A DNA stretch of 64,000 nt from a virus: the IMG/VR virus record IMGVR_UViG_3300032334_000315, positions 90,690 to 154,689 of that record; one strand, 5' to 3'. A program made the position numbers and the translations under genes. Below the pieces are notes generated by a model. The model was not told where the DNA came from. It did no database searches and saw only the letters and a program-made list of their open reading frames with translations. Of the stretch, positions 25,277 to 33,697 are shown one piece after another. How positions within the stretch are numbered: the first letter of the stretch is position 1; each line of letters begins with the position of its first letter.

Positions 25277-27178
25277 TTAGAAGTTATTTAACCTTCCGCC
25301 TGGAATTACAGATGATTGTGTTTGACCAATCGTTTCGATGCTCGTCACGTTAGCTACTACATTTCCAGAAAGATCATCAATAACTTGCACTTTTGATTGT
25401 GCCATTAGCAGAATTTGATTTCGAATAGGAACAATGTTTGTTGTTGTTGGCGCAGCAACAATTGAAATTGTATCACCAATAAAATCTTGTGGTAAAAACG
25501 ATATTAGAGTTACTATACCTTTTTCATAATTAACTGTTCCAGCATTATACGATAGATAATTTCGCGACAAAACTTCAGCGGTTGTGTTTTCAGCAATCGG
25601 ATAATAAATTTGAAGTGTGCCATATCCATTATCGTCAAAATAGCAATTTGGATATCCTTTGAAGGTAAATGGTGATGATGTGATGGTGCCCAAACTTATG
25701 TTATTTGGAATACCGTCAATATAACCACCAAGGCCTTGAATGGGATGATTGAATCTTAGTGTGTATGTGCTTGGTGTTGTCAATGATGGTATGAACATTT
25801 TTTTGGTACGGATTGTGGCATCTGATGTTGTTATGGCGTCATCTGCACTGTCAATCATTTCCAAAAATTTAGAGAAACGAAAACGCTTACCGAACGTATT
25901 TAATTGTGTAGTTTCATAGCTTTTAATTTTTCTCGCAATTTTATCAGCAAGTTCGCCTGGTGTGAGTGTGGTTCCGCGCAGGTCCACGCGAGAGATCACG
26001 CTCGGTATCACATAGAGATATGTTGGGTCTACCATTTCAACGTCGATTGATTGTACGTTATATTTTTTAAGATTCAATCTAATCGTATCTTTGCGATTTG
26101 TTGAAAAAATATTACCAATTTTTGGTTTCGCGCACACAAAAACTTTACCATATATTGGTGGACTATTGTCTTCACCACCCCATGTGCTAATAGCTTGAAT
26201 GTCTGGATTATCGCGCAAAAGGATACGCTCATAATCGTTATTGATAACGGCACGATTTTGTGTTTCATATGCTAGTGGCGCATTACGACGCACCGACTCA
26301 ATATTTTCTAATGCTGCTCCACCAGACGCACGGCCTATCGGTGAAATATAGATGCTTGATTGACCAGCAATCGTTGAATCAATCAAACTAAAATTCTTAA
26401 CACCATTGCACGTTTCACCATTACAGACTCGGTATGATATTTGCACAACGCTTGATGTATCTGGATAATAACCAAACACGCCGTCACCAAATGCTACCTT
26501 ATATTTGTATCCGCGATCCGCTTCGACATAATAAATTTTTGAACTTGAATTAACTGTTAGAATGTCGTCTGCGCGTGTGTACGTTTGCGTATTGCCTGAC
26601 ATAGTTACAGATACGGTTATGCTTGATGTATCAACATTTTCGTTTGGCAAAACAAATGAGGTATTTGATGCGCGATTGAAAAGGAATCTATGCGTCAGTG
26701 GTTCACCTTCTGTGATATTAATATATCCAGAAAAACCACCAACAGAGTTGGCAGTGATTGTGTACGTCTGTGGTGTCACGAATTTAAATGCTGTGCCATT
26801 GACGGATGTAGTGAATCTGGTATTCTTAGGAATTGTTATTGAGCGGAATGTCGCATTGGAAAAACTGTTGGTAAAAATAATTTGCAGATTGGCTGTAGCA
26901 CCACGCGCAGACGACGGAACATATCCTATTGCTTTAGCTCGTGATACCACGCTATCGTAAATTTGTGCGCTATCAAGAAAACCTTCAGTTGTGGCCATAT
27001 TCGCATAGAAAGCCTGATAATATGTGTTGTACGCAAGAAGATCAATCAGTGTACCAATAGCCGAATCTTGGAAATCGTAGTCGGTAAATTCTGGCTTTGC
27101 GGCCATAAAATTGCGTAGATTAGCGCGAATTGACGCGAAGTCTAATCCTGTTACAATGAGATCAGTATTAGCAGCCAT
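25277..27178 (-). CDS. 6: Baseplate wedge protein gp6
   Basis: 633 residues, close to T4 gp6 (660). The N-terminus (LDFASIRANLRNFMAAKPEFTDYDF split across positions 10-35) followed by DLLAYNTYYQAFYANM and SVVSRAKAIGYVPSSARGA is the classic gp6/gpJ-like signature; gp6 forms the wedge core ring with gp25 and gp53. Its ATG overlaps the gp25 stop (27178), giving the conserved gp25-gp6 coupling. Confidence 0.9.
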   Translation of the reverse strand: MAANTDLIVTGLDFASIRANLRNFMAAKPEFTDYDFQDSAIGTLIDLLAYNTYYQAFYANMATTEGFLDSAQIYDSVVSRAKAIGYVPSSARGATANLQIIFTNSFSNATFRSITIPKNTRFTTSVNGTAFKFVTPQTYTITANSVGGFSGYINITEGEPLTHRFLFNRASNTSFVLPNENVDTSSITVSVTMSGNTQTYTRADDILTVNSSSKIYYVEADRGYKYKVAFGDGVFGYYPDTSSVVQISYRVCNGETCNGVKNFSLIDSTIAGQSSIYISPIGRASGGAALENIESVRRNAPLAYETQNRAVINNDYERILLRDNPDIQAISTWGGEDNSPPIYGKVFVCAKPKIGNIFSTNRKDTIRLNLKKYNVQSIDVEMVDPTYLYVIPSVISRVDLRGTTLTPGELADKIARKIKSYETTQLNTFGKRFRFSKFLEMIDSADDAITTSDATIRTKKMFIPSLTTPSTYTLRFNHPIQGLGGYIDGIPNNISLGTITSSPFTFKGYPNCYFDDNGYGTLQIYYPIAENTTAEVLSRNYLSYNAGTVNYEKGIVTLISFLPQDFIGDTISIVAAPTTTNIVPIRNQILLMAQSKVQVIDDLSGNVVANVTSIETIGQTQSSVIPGGRLNNF

Positions 27179-27606
27179 TAGCGAACCCTATTTAAATTGA
27201 TATCTAGCGAAATGTCGCTTAATGAAGCAATTACTTTGAACCGAATCGTAACATTCATGCCGTTGAGGTCTGGGTATGGTAAAACGCTAACAGTATCAAC
27301 GCCAATATCATCCATAATTTTTACACGAGGCTCAAAGTTTTTGAGTGTGGTATTGATTCTGTTTTCCATGTTGGATTGAATAAACGGCGAAAAATTTTCA
27401 AACAGTTGTGATCTAACATCTCCACCAAATTCTGGTTGAAATGGTCTCTCATACTTGTTTGTTAGAACTAAATTTCTAACAGCCTGCTTTACCGCCTCAT
27501 CATCCTTCTTCATCAAGAGCTTTCCTGTGACTGGATGCTTTCTAAAAGACAGGTCAAAGTCTCTGTAAGATGTTTTATTGAGCGACGATGGTAACTTTTT
27601 AGCCAT
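27178..27606 (-). CDS. 25: Baseplate wedge protein gp25
   Basis: 142 residues, close to T4 gp25 (132). It contains the gp25/GPW-like fold signals: YRDFDLSFRKHPVTGKLL, a NLVLTNKYERPFQPEFGG block and SQLFENFSP. It binds the gp6-gp7 core of the wedge. The start is preceded by AAAGGAAAAA and by an AATAAATA late-type box. First gene of the minus wedge operon gp25-gp6. Confidence 0.9.
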   Translation of the reverse strand: MAKKLPSSLNKTSYRDFDLSFRKHPVTGKLLMKKDDEAVKQAVRNLVLTNKYERPFQPEFGGDVRSQLFENFSPFIQSNMENRINTTLKNFEPRVKIMDDIGVDTVSVLPYPDLNGMNVTIRFKVIASLSDISLDINLNRVR

Positions 27607-27627
27607 TGAGTTTTTCCTTTTATCTGT

Positions 27628-27635
27628 TATTTATT
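27628..27635 (-). promoter_or_regulatory. Late promoter-like box (AATAAATA) for gp25
   Basis: AATAAATA on the minus strand about 22 nt before the gp25 start, one mismatch from TATAAATA, in a 97-nt gap between genes. Confidence 0.5.
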
Positions 27636-27647
27636 ACAAAAAAACTC

Positions 27648-27676
27648 TTGACATCCAGTTATTTTTGCGGTATAAT
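27648..27676 (+). promoter_or_regulatory. Perfect sigma70 consensus promoter, antisense to late genes
   Basis: TTGACA at 27648-27653 and TATAAT at 27671-27676 with a 17-nt spacer, all 12 consensus bases matched. It points right, into the minus-strand genes from 27704, where the plus strand has no convincing coding frame. It would make an antisense RNA. A second promoter with the same perfect match is at 61405-61433. Confidence 0.7.
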
Positions 27677-27703
27677 AAGGATGTTATAACCGGTCAGATA
27701 CTA

Positions 27704-29572
27704 TTACCCATAATCACTACCCACATCAAGACTACCCTGTTGGTCGTAATCGTATCCACCTTCAGATCCTGTATAACTATCATACCCGTCAACAGCAGAC
27801 ATTGGTTCTCTAGTAACTTGCTCTGTTAGTTTTTGTTCAAGCTGACTATTCCAATCTTGTGGGTCATTAAAGTTATCACCTAATTGATACGGATCAGATC
27901 CTCTATCAATAGTTTTGTTTATTGATGCATAATTTGATTCGTTACCAAATTCACCATCAAGATATTTGTATGCTGACGCGCTAGAATCAAACGGTACCTT
28001 AGTGTCAGCCATTACTGCGCCGCCTCTATCTGGTCTAGTTGGTTGTGGTATATTTCCAGCAGCATCGGTTGGTGTTCTTAGCTCTTTATATGCATCGTCA
28101 AGCAAAACAGTGGTGCTTGTCGAAGATGTGGCCGCACCACTATCTATGATACCACCAGACTCAAAGTTTCGATTTGAAAATATATTTGAGACTGAATCGG
28201 CTAATGCTAAACCAGCACTAACGCCAGCAATAATCTGTAGAGCGTTGGCTACCGGTGTATTTGGTCTTATTGCAGGATATCTTCGAACTAACTCAGAATA
28301 AGGCATAGAATAAAGTATATCATATGGAGTAGCACACATCAAGTCTAATTCTTTGGTGTGTCTTTCAATCTGTGTGCTTAGCATCATACGACGAAGTTCA
28401 GCCAATTTTGCAGTATTTGGTCGACTGCTATTACTGCCCCAATTAATAGTGTTGGCATTTCTTGTCAATTTTTGAGTGCCGTATGAAGTCGCAGCTGGAC
28501 TTGATGTGACCATCTTTGCGATACTGGCAGCACTAGCTATTGTTGAAGCTATATTCATGGCTTGCGATAACGGCTTCATAAGATCGGACACGCTGCCAGC
28601 GGCTGCACCTTCAGCAAATAAATTTTTCAGTTCAACAGGTTTAACTGGTTTTGGCGGCGCCGCAGTTTTAATTGGCGGTTTTGCGTCTTTGGTAGGCAGT
28701 TTGCCAGGAATTGGCATCATCTTCATAATGCCATCAGGCGATAGACTTAGGTTTGGAAGCTTAGAAGCGATATCAAATCCAGCGCCTGTTAAAGCACCAG
28801 CCACCATTTGAGTAGCGATTGCATTTGGATTAATCATAGGAAATTTTGATGCCATACCAGCGGCCGCGGCCGCGATAGCAACAGGATTACCAGAACTCAT
28901 AGCTTTAGCCATACCAGCAGCTTGCCCAGCTAAGCTAACTGCACCACCAACAGCACCGGCTGCGGCACCGGCTGCACCGGCTACAGCTCCGAGAGCGCCT
29001 GATGCTGCACCTAGTGCAGCTTTTGCTGCATCTGCGGCTTTAGCAACATCGGCTAATAACCCACCTTTCATTGCCATTGCTATGGCCGATGTTGGTCCTT
29101 TTAGTGCTGCATCCATAGCAGCTTTGACGGCTGTAATTTGCCCTGGAATAGCAATGCTACCTGGACCTAACATCTTTATTGGAAGTTTATCTGTAATTCC
29201 ACTGGCAAGACCTTTCAATCCTTCCATAGCCGCACTTAGGCCTGGCGCAAGCTTACTTACAGCATCGCCCATGCCAGCAAGATCAGCCAATTTACCAGCT
29301 GCGGCTGCGGCTGCAACGCCAGCAACAACAGTAGGAGATAACTGGAATAGAGGCGGTCTATATCCAAGAGGATCACGCATCATAGCTAATGCTATCTGCG
29401 GATTAAACAATTCAGGATGGTCGCGCTGCAAAAGCATAGATTGCTTATGAATTAAGTCTGTACCCATATACTTATATTTTTGTCCGTATAGGGTGTATTC
29501 AACACCAGCAACGATATCCTGCACATCAGCAAGAACCGCTCTAAGTTGGTAATCTATCTGTAACTGATCCAT
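27704..29572 (-). CDS. Baseplate hub-associated protein with long Ala/Gly-rich segment
   Basis: 622 residues. Residues 1-80 (MDQLQIDYQLRAVLADVQDIV, RDHPELFNPQIALAMMRDPLGY) form a helical N-terminal domain. About 85-290 is highly Ala/Gly-rich (ALGAASGALGAVAGAAGAA split by charged residues), resembling glycine-zipper helices of tape-measure proteins. A proline/lysine linker follows, then a helical domain (about 400-450) and an acidic, tyrosine-rich tail ending GSDYG. I do not recognise a named T4 homologue. Position next to the spike genes suggests a hub or spike-associated protein, perhaps delivered into the cell envelope. Confidence 0.6.
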   Translation of the reverse strand: MDQLQIDYQLRAVLADVQDIVAGVEYTLYGQKYKYMGTDLIHKQSMLLQRDHPELFNPQIALAMMRDPLGYRPPLFQLSPTVVAGVAAAAAAGKLADLAGMGDAVSKLAPGLSAAMEGLKGLASGITDKLPIKMLGPGSIAIPGQITAVKAAMDAALKGPTSAIAMAMKGGLLADVAKAADAAKAALGAASGALGAVAGAAGAAAGAVGGAVSLAGQAAGMAKAMSSGNPVAIAAAAAGMASKFPMINPNAIATQMVAGALTGAGFDIASKLPNLSLSPDGIMKMMPIPGKLPTKDAKPPIKTAAPPKPVKPVELKNLFAEGAAAGSVSDLMKPLSQAMNIASTIASAASIAKMVTSSPAATSYGTQKLTRNANTINWGSNSSRPNTAKLAELRRMMLSTQIERHTKELDLMCATPYDILYSMPYSELVRRYPAIRPNTPVANALQIIAGVSAGLALADSVSNIFSNRNFESGGIIDSGAATSSTSTTVLLDDAYKELRTPTDAAGNIPQPTRPDRGGAVMADTKVPFDSSASAYKYLDGEFGNESNYASINKTIDRGSDPYQLGDNFNDPQDWNSQLEQKLTEQVTREPMSAVDGYDSYTGSEGGYDYDQQGSLDVGSDYG

Positions 29573-29587
29573 GGATATGAAAACCTA

Positions 29588-30394
29588 TTATGGTGAATGG
29601 AATGGTGGAGATGCAGGACCAGTGCGGCCGTCAAGTGATGGTTGTCCGATATATGTCGTCTTTGTTGTTGTGACAGTTGACGAATCAATCTTAATGCCTG
29701 TAGATCCAACTTTGCTTGTGATATTTGTTCCTGCCAAAACTGTTGTTGCAGCTTCACTATTAATTGTAAGATTGCCAACCGAACTCATACCAAGAGCATC
29801 ACCAGATGCTATGTCCATACCACCGCCGTACAGATAGAACAATCCGCCTACCATTTCATATTTGTCTCCTGCCACGCTGTTGGTATAGTTACCGACAGTT
29901 GTTGACATGTGGTTACCCATTGTGCTGACAGTATTATCACCACCTGTAATAAGATCACGGTTCTTTGATGTTCGGTGTGATGTGTGGCCATTGACTTGAA
30001 CTCTCTGGTCACCACCGTGTTCCTGAAGCGTATTACCATCAGATTTCAAATTAATGTCCTTATGGCTCACTAGTTCAAAATCACCAGCTTCAATCTTCAT
30101 TTTACCAGTGACATTGATTTCGTAGTCACCATCAATCGTAAGACTAAAACGGCCATGCACCACAGTTTCTTTTATGCCATCGACGTACTCTTGGTCATAT
30201 TTTTGAATCTTTGTGATACGCGCACCATCATCTTGGATTTCAATGAATGTTCCGCTCGCGTGATACACGTGGATGCGTCTGTCACCCGGTGAGTTATCAA
30301 TTTCAATCTTGTGCCCAGCCTCTGTTGTCCAGACGTGGTTGCCAAGATACTTTGATTTTTTGCCACCAGGTGGTATTTCTTTGGCTACTGCCAT
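29588..30394 (-). CDS. Spike beta-helix protein (gp5 C-terminal part)
   Basis: 268 residues. The centre (about 60-230) carries the repeats of a triple-stranded beta-helix: GRFSLTIDGDYEINVTGKM, GDNTVSTMGNHMSTTVGNYTNSVAGDKYEMVGG broken by turns, as in the C-terminal domain of T4 gp5 and VgrG-like spikes. In T4 this domain is fused to an OB-fold and a lysozyme; here it is a separate gene. The tip ends PSLDGRTGPASPPFHSP, which could cap the needle or dock a PAAR tip protein. Two genes downstream of the OB-fold gene in the same minus operon. Confidence 0.75.
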   Translation of the reverse strand: MAVAKEIPPGGKKSKYLGNHVWTTEAGHKIEIDNSPGDRRIHVYHASGTFIEIQDDGARITKIQKYDQEYVDGIKETVVHGRFSLTIDGDYEINVTGKMKIEAGDFELVSHKDINLKSDGNTLQEHGGDQRVQVNGHTSHRTSKNRDLITGGDNTVSTMGNHMSTTVGNYTNSVAGDKYEMVGGLFYLYGGGMDIASGDALGMSSVGNLTINSEAATTVLAGTNITSKVGSTGIKIDSSTVTTTKTTYIGQPSLDGRTGPASPPFHSP

Positions 30395-30405
30395 AAATCA
30401 TTTCC

Positions 30406-31449
30406 TTAAGATTGAAATGCAAGGTCGATGCCTATATTAGGATTATATACCGTTGCATTTGGATTTACTGGTTGTTCAGTTTGGAAGCTGGATTCCAAAC
30501 CTATGTTTGGATCAAATGATCCTGCTTTAATTGAACCAGAAAGCATCGACAAATTATCAGAACTTTTAGCTGCTTCTGTTGCGGCGGTAGATGCCGCTTC
30601 GCCGAGTTTACCTGTTGCTTCATCCATACTAGGAAAAGTAGAACCGCCGGTCGCTGCACTAGCTAAATCTGCAAGCGAACTTGGTGCACCAGAAGTGAGA
30701 GACGATAGCACACCACCTAAAGCGCCACCTGCTAATGCGCCACCGAGCGCGCCTAGAACACCACCTTTTGCAGCACCAAGCGCAGCACCGATTAGACCAC
30801 CTAAAGCACCTAATCCATCACCACCAGCACCTACTACGCCAAACGGATGCTTGATAGGTGGTCTTGGTATACTATTTGCTTTTTGTCTAGCATCTTTACT
30901 AGTTACTCGCGGATCTGTATCTCTTTCTTTATCAGCACGACCAGGTAAACCGGTTGAACCATCATCATCTTCTGTTGGATGTACAGATGGATTGCCACCA
31001 ACACCAGAATTGCCACCTCCACCTGGTATTTTTGATACTGCATCCAATAGGCCTGCAACAAGCGCAACCTTCTGTGGTATCGTCATGCTTTTTTGTTTAT
31101 ATTGCATTGACGCTGTTGTCGGTCTTTTGATTACCAACTCACCATATACGTTATCCGAAACTATAATGATATTATTGGTCACATCAATTACACTGGCTTC
31201 AACATCATATTGCCCAGGATATAAAGGCGATGAAAAGTGAAGTTTCCAAACATTTGGTATGACCGATTCATCAATACCAAGATTACCATCAAACAGTTTA
31301 TATGTGATATAATTTACTGTTATGTGGATTGTTTGGTTTTTCTGACGTTCAAAATTGACCTTTCCTGTGAGAATAGGCGTAGGTGTAGTCGTTGACAGTG
31401 GGTTTACGTTGATAAAGTAATCCGCATATGGTGACTGTGTTATTGCCAT
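30406..31449 (-). CDS. Spike-region protein with Ig-like domain and glycine-zipper
   Basis: 347 residues. Residues 1-110 look like a beta-sandwich (KVNFERQKNQTIHITVNYIT, KLHFSSPLYPGQYDVEASVI). About 205-260 is a strongly hydrophobic glycine-zipper (GLGALGGLIGAALGAAKGG, VLGALGGALAGGALGGVL). The C-terminus has two short repeats, NIGLESSFQ and NIGIDLAFQ. It lies exactly between the OB-fold and beta-helix halves of gp5 (TAATG-type overlap with the OB gene), so it is probably part of the spike or hub complex. No homologue recognised. Confidence 0.6.
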   Translation of the reverse strand: MAITQSPYADYFINVNPLSTTTPTPILTGKVNFERQKNQTIHITVNYITYKLFDGNLGIDESVIPNVWKLHFSSPLYPGQYDVEASVIDVTNNIIIVSDNVYGELVIKRPTTASMQYKQKSMTIPQKVALVAGLLDAVSKIPGGGGNSGVGGNPSVHPTEDDDGSTGLPGRADKERDTDPRVTSKDARQKANSIPRPPIKHPFGVVGAGGDGLGALGGLIGAALGAAKGGVLGALGGALAGGALGGVLSSLTSGAPSSLADLASAATGGSTFPSMDEATGKLGEAASTAATEAAKSSDNLSMLSGSIKAGSFDPNIGLESSFQTEQPVNPNATVYNPNIGIDLAFQS

Positions 31450-31835
31450 TATTTTTTAGGTCCTGATCCTGGCGATTGTTTACCTGAACCGCCTTTCTGC
31501 TGAACATGTGGGAATGAACCGACTGCTACAGGATACTGTGCGCCTTCACTGTCCCAAAAAAATCCATATACCTTTGATCCTTCTGTAATGCCTGTCGGCG
31601 AACGACCAACGCCACTGATGGATGCGGATGTCATCGGTGTTGCAACATCACACCATGGCAATTCTTTAGTTGGTAAAACACTTTTGTCTTCCGTGTGATG
31701 CCCATGGATTCTAACTTTCAAACGGCCGAGCTTCAACTCATCTTTTTTACCAGAGAATTGCCCAGTACCACGATCTTCAACAGTGCCAACCCACCACAAA
31801 AGATTTTTACCAAACATGCTTGCTTGTTCTGCCAT
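31449..31835 (-). CDS. 5: Spike OB-fold protein (gp5 N-terminal part)
   Basis: 128 residues. Motifs KNLLWWVGTVEDR, then LGRLKVRIHGHHTEDKSVLP and ELPWCDVATPM, SEGAQYPVAVGSF are those of the gp5/VgrG OB-fold that sits on the gp27 trimer. T4 gp5 continues into a lysozyme and a beta-helix; this gene stops after the OB-fold with a lysine-rich tail (SGKQSPGSGPKK). The lysozyme domain is absent from this cluster. It lies between the gp27-like hub and the Ig-like protein. Confidence 0.85.
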   Translation of the reverse strand: MAEQASMFGKNLLWWVGTVEDRGTGQFSGKKDELKLGRLKVRIHGHHTEDKSVLPTKELPWCDVATPMTSASISGVGRSPTGITEGSKVYGFFWDSEGAQYPVAVGSFPHVQQKGGSGKQSPGSGPKK

Positions 31836-31847
31836 GACTAAACTCCT

Positions 31848-33110
31848 TTATTTACTATGCGAATCAGATTTGCATTCCAAAACACAGTTGTATTTGAAAT
31901 CTTTGTCATCTTTATATATGATATGGCGAACACTTGTCACTAAAAATACACCAGAGCGATTGTCAAGTTCATTGTTTTCTTGGTTAGATGGAATTTGAAG
32001 CTTCACTTTTATGCCGGGTTTAATTGTTGTGTTGCCTGGAACAAGGACGTTCATCACTAAATTTTCTAGTTGGTTTGCAATTGCAGATTGTGCACCATGC
32101 TCACCAATTGTTCTTTTGTTTTCCGCATCTTTTGGTGAGCGAGAATCAATATATTTGCTTTTTTCACCAGCACCTTTACCAACACCGCCATGTGCAATGT
32201 TGAAGCGGATAACTTTTGTGCCAATAGATCCTTCTGTACCTTTAGATTCGTCTTTTTCTACGATTGCGTTTTTATTCAGTGTTTTTGAATCTTGGCCCTG
32301 TCGTTTGCCACCTGGTACAGAATCCACTTTTCCTGTTAATGGATCATAGATATACTGGTGGTCCGATTCTGCGCCACTATCACTAGCATCTAGGCCATGA
32401 AAATCTTGTTTCTGTTCAAACGAAATTATACGTTTTGATGCGTCACCACCAGAGCCAGTGTTTTGCAAAGCATATGAGAATGTCATAGCTTCAGAACCTT
32501 CAAGCATAGATGCTATCGTTTTGAAGTGGTATCCATCTCTGTCTTGGTAGTAAACATAATTTGAAGCTTTAGCTTTTGCTGATTTAGCTTCTTTGCCAGC
32601 CCAACGAAATACTGTTGTGGGATTACGACCAGTGCCAACGTAGTTCTGTTTACCTTCGCTCTCTTCATTAGTAATCAAGTCTTTTTTGATTGTCTTTGAA
32701 TCTTTGGTGTATATCTCATGGACTTGCTTGACCATGTCAGATAGCTTCATGTCTTTATATGGCTTATCAATTGCCTTTGCGTTGTCGGATGCCATCTCTG
32801 ACGACACGGCTGTGAGCGTGTACATGTCCTGTTTGTCTTTCACGCGCATACGATCACCAACAATAGCCACTTCAAATTTCATTTTGATTTGAGCGCCTGA
32901 TCTGCCACCAAATCCAATCTCAACGTCTTCGCCATTCTTTAAATTGGCGTTTTGACTGAATCCGCTTCCGTCGTTGATAACGATATTACAAGACGCGCTG
33001 GTTGTGTATATGCTTTCAAAATAATCAAGTTGATTTACAATAGCACGAACATCGGTGCCTTTAATTGTGCATGTTGAAAGTAAACCAGCACCAGTTGTTT
33101 GGTCGCTCAT
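31848..33110 (-). CDS. 27: Baseplate central hub protein, gp27-like
   Basis: 420 residues, near T4 gp27 (391). The order gp53, this gene, gp5 OB-fold matches the hub context, and the N-terminal half (TCTIKGTDVRAIVNQLDYFE, VEIGFGGRSGAQIKMKFEVA) reads as a barrel-type hub domain also seen in gpD/VgrG-like proteins. KAIDKPYKDMKLSDMVKQVHEIY and a late LQIPSNQENNELDNRSGVFLV region add to this. It forms the trimeric ring carrying the spike. Start overlaps the gp53 stop by 4 nt. The name gp27 rests on size and synteny as much as sequence. Confidence 0.75.
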   Translation of the reverse strand: MSDQTTGAGLLSTCTIKGTDVRAIVNQLDYFESIYTTSASCNIVINDGSGFSQNANLKNGEDVEIGFGGRSGAQIKMKFEVAIVGDRMRVKDKQDMYTLTAVSSEMASDNAKAIDKPYKDMKLSDMVKQVHEIYTKDSKTIKKDLITNEESEGKQNYVGTGRNPTTVFRWAGKEAKSAKAKASNYVYYQDRDGYHFKTIASMLEGSEAMTFSYALQNTGSGGDASKRIISFEQKQDFHGLDASDSGAESDHQYIYDPLTGKVDSVPGGKRQGQDSKTLNKNAIVEKDESKGTEGSIGTKVIRFNIAHGGVGKGAGEKSKYIDSRSPKDAENKRTIGEHGAQSAIANQLENLVMNVLVPGNTTIKPGIKVKLQIPSNQENNELDNRSGVFLVTSVRHIIYKDDKDFKYNCVLECKSDSHSK

Positions 33111-33694
33111 CGAACGGTAACTCCATCAAAAATATTTGGATGTTGATCTTTAATGAGCAACAAATAGTTCAAATCAAGTAGAAATATCTTTCTACGGTCT
33201 TCATTTAATTCTACTTCGTATTCATATATTGTTTTTGTTTTTCTTTCAAATGCAGCAAGAGATAGATATGTGGTTTCGTCAACAATTAATATTTTTTCTG
33301 GAACAATCCGCTGTGTGCCATTGTCATTCTGAATATACTGCTGCTGGATAATTTTTTCATAGTGGTGGATTGTTATCTGTGTGTATTCAACCGAACCATA
33401 TTTGTCTCTTAGATATGAATCCATTTCTTCATATGATAGAGGCCATTGGAAATATGGATCATGGATTTCATTGACAAGTAAGATTAACCAATCCATAGTC
33501 ACATCACCATAATAATCATATGCAACAGAATCCGCTCGTTCACCATCTTGAACAAAATATGTATCAAATGCAACGCTGCTATTTTTTAAAAAATCAGCAG
33601 CAGAAAACCTACGAGTGATATCCGTAACAGGAATCGACTTCGTGCTATTTGGTATTTTGTACTGAATCGTAGGAAATGGTGTGAAATAAAGCAT
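33107..33694 (-). CDS. 53: Baseplate wedge protein gp53
   Basis: 195 residues, matching T4 gp53 (196). Characteristic blocks: FDTYFVQDGERADSVAYDYYG, MDWLILLVNEIHDPYFQWPL and SYEEMDSYLRDKYGS. gp53 clamps neighbouring wedges together around the hub and carries a LysM-like fold in T4. It is 3 nt after gp48 and overlaps the gp27-like gene by 4 nt. Start ATG chosen from family alignment at MLYFTPFPTIQY. Confidence 0.9.
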   Translation of the reverse strand: MLYFTPFPTIQYKIPNSTKSIPVTDITRRFSAADFLKNSSVAFDTYFVQDGERADSVAYDYYGDVTMDWLILLVNEIHDPYFQWPLSYEEMDSYLRDKYGSVEYTQITIHHYEKIIQQQYIQNDNGTQRIVPEKILIVDETTYLSLAAFERKTKTIYEYEVELNEDRRKIFLLDLNYLLLIKDQHPNIFDGVTVR

Positions 33695-33697
33695 TGA

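Noticed and set aside
27966-29450. Plus-strand frames of more than 100 codons over the 622-residue gene
   Set aside because: Although the antisense promoter at 27648 points this way, these frames have no ribosome site and reflect the Ala/Gly-rich codons of the minus gene.
30428-31240. Plus-strand open frame of 270 codons opposite the glycine-zipper protein
   Set aside because: Pro/Ala composition mirrors the Gly/Ala codons of the real minus-strand gene; typical shadow frame.
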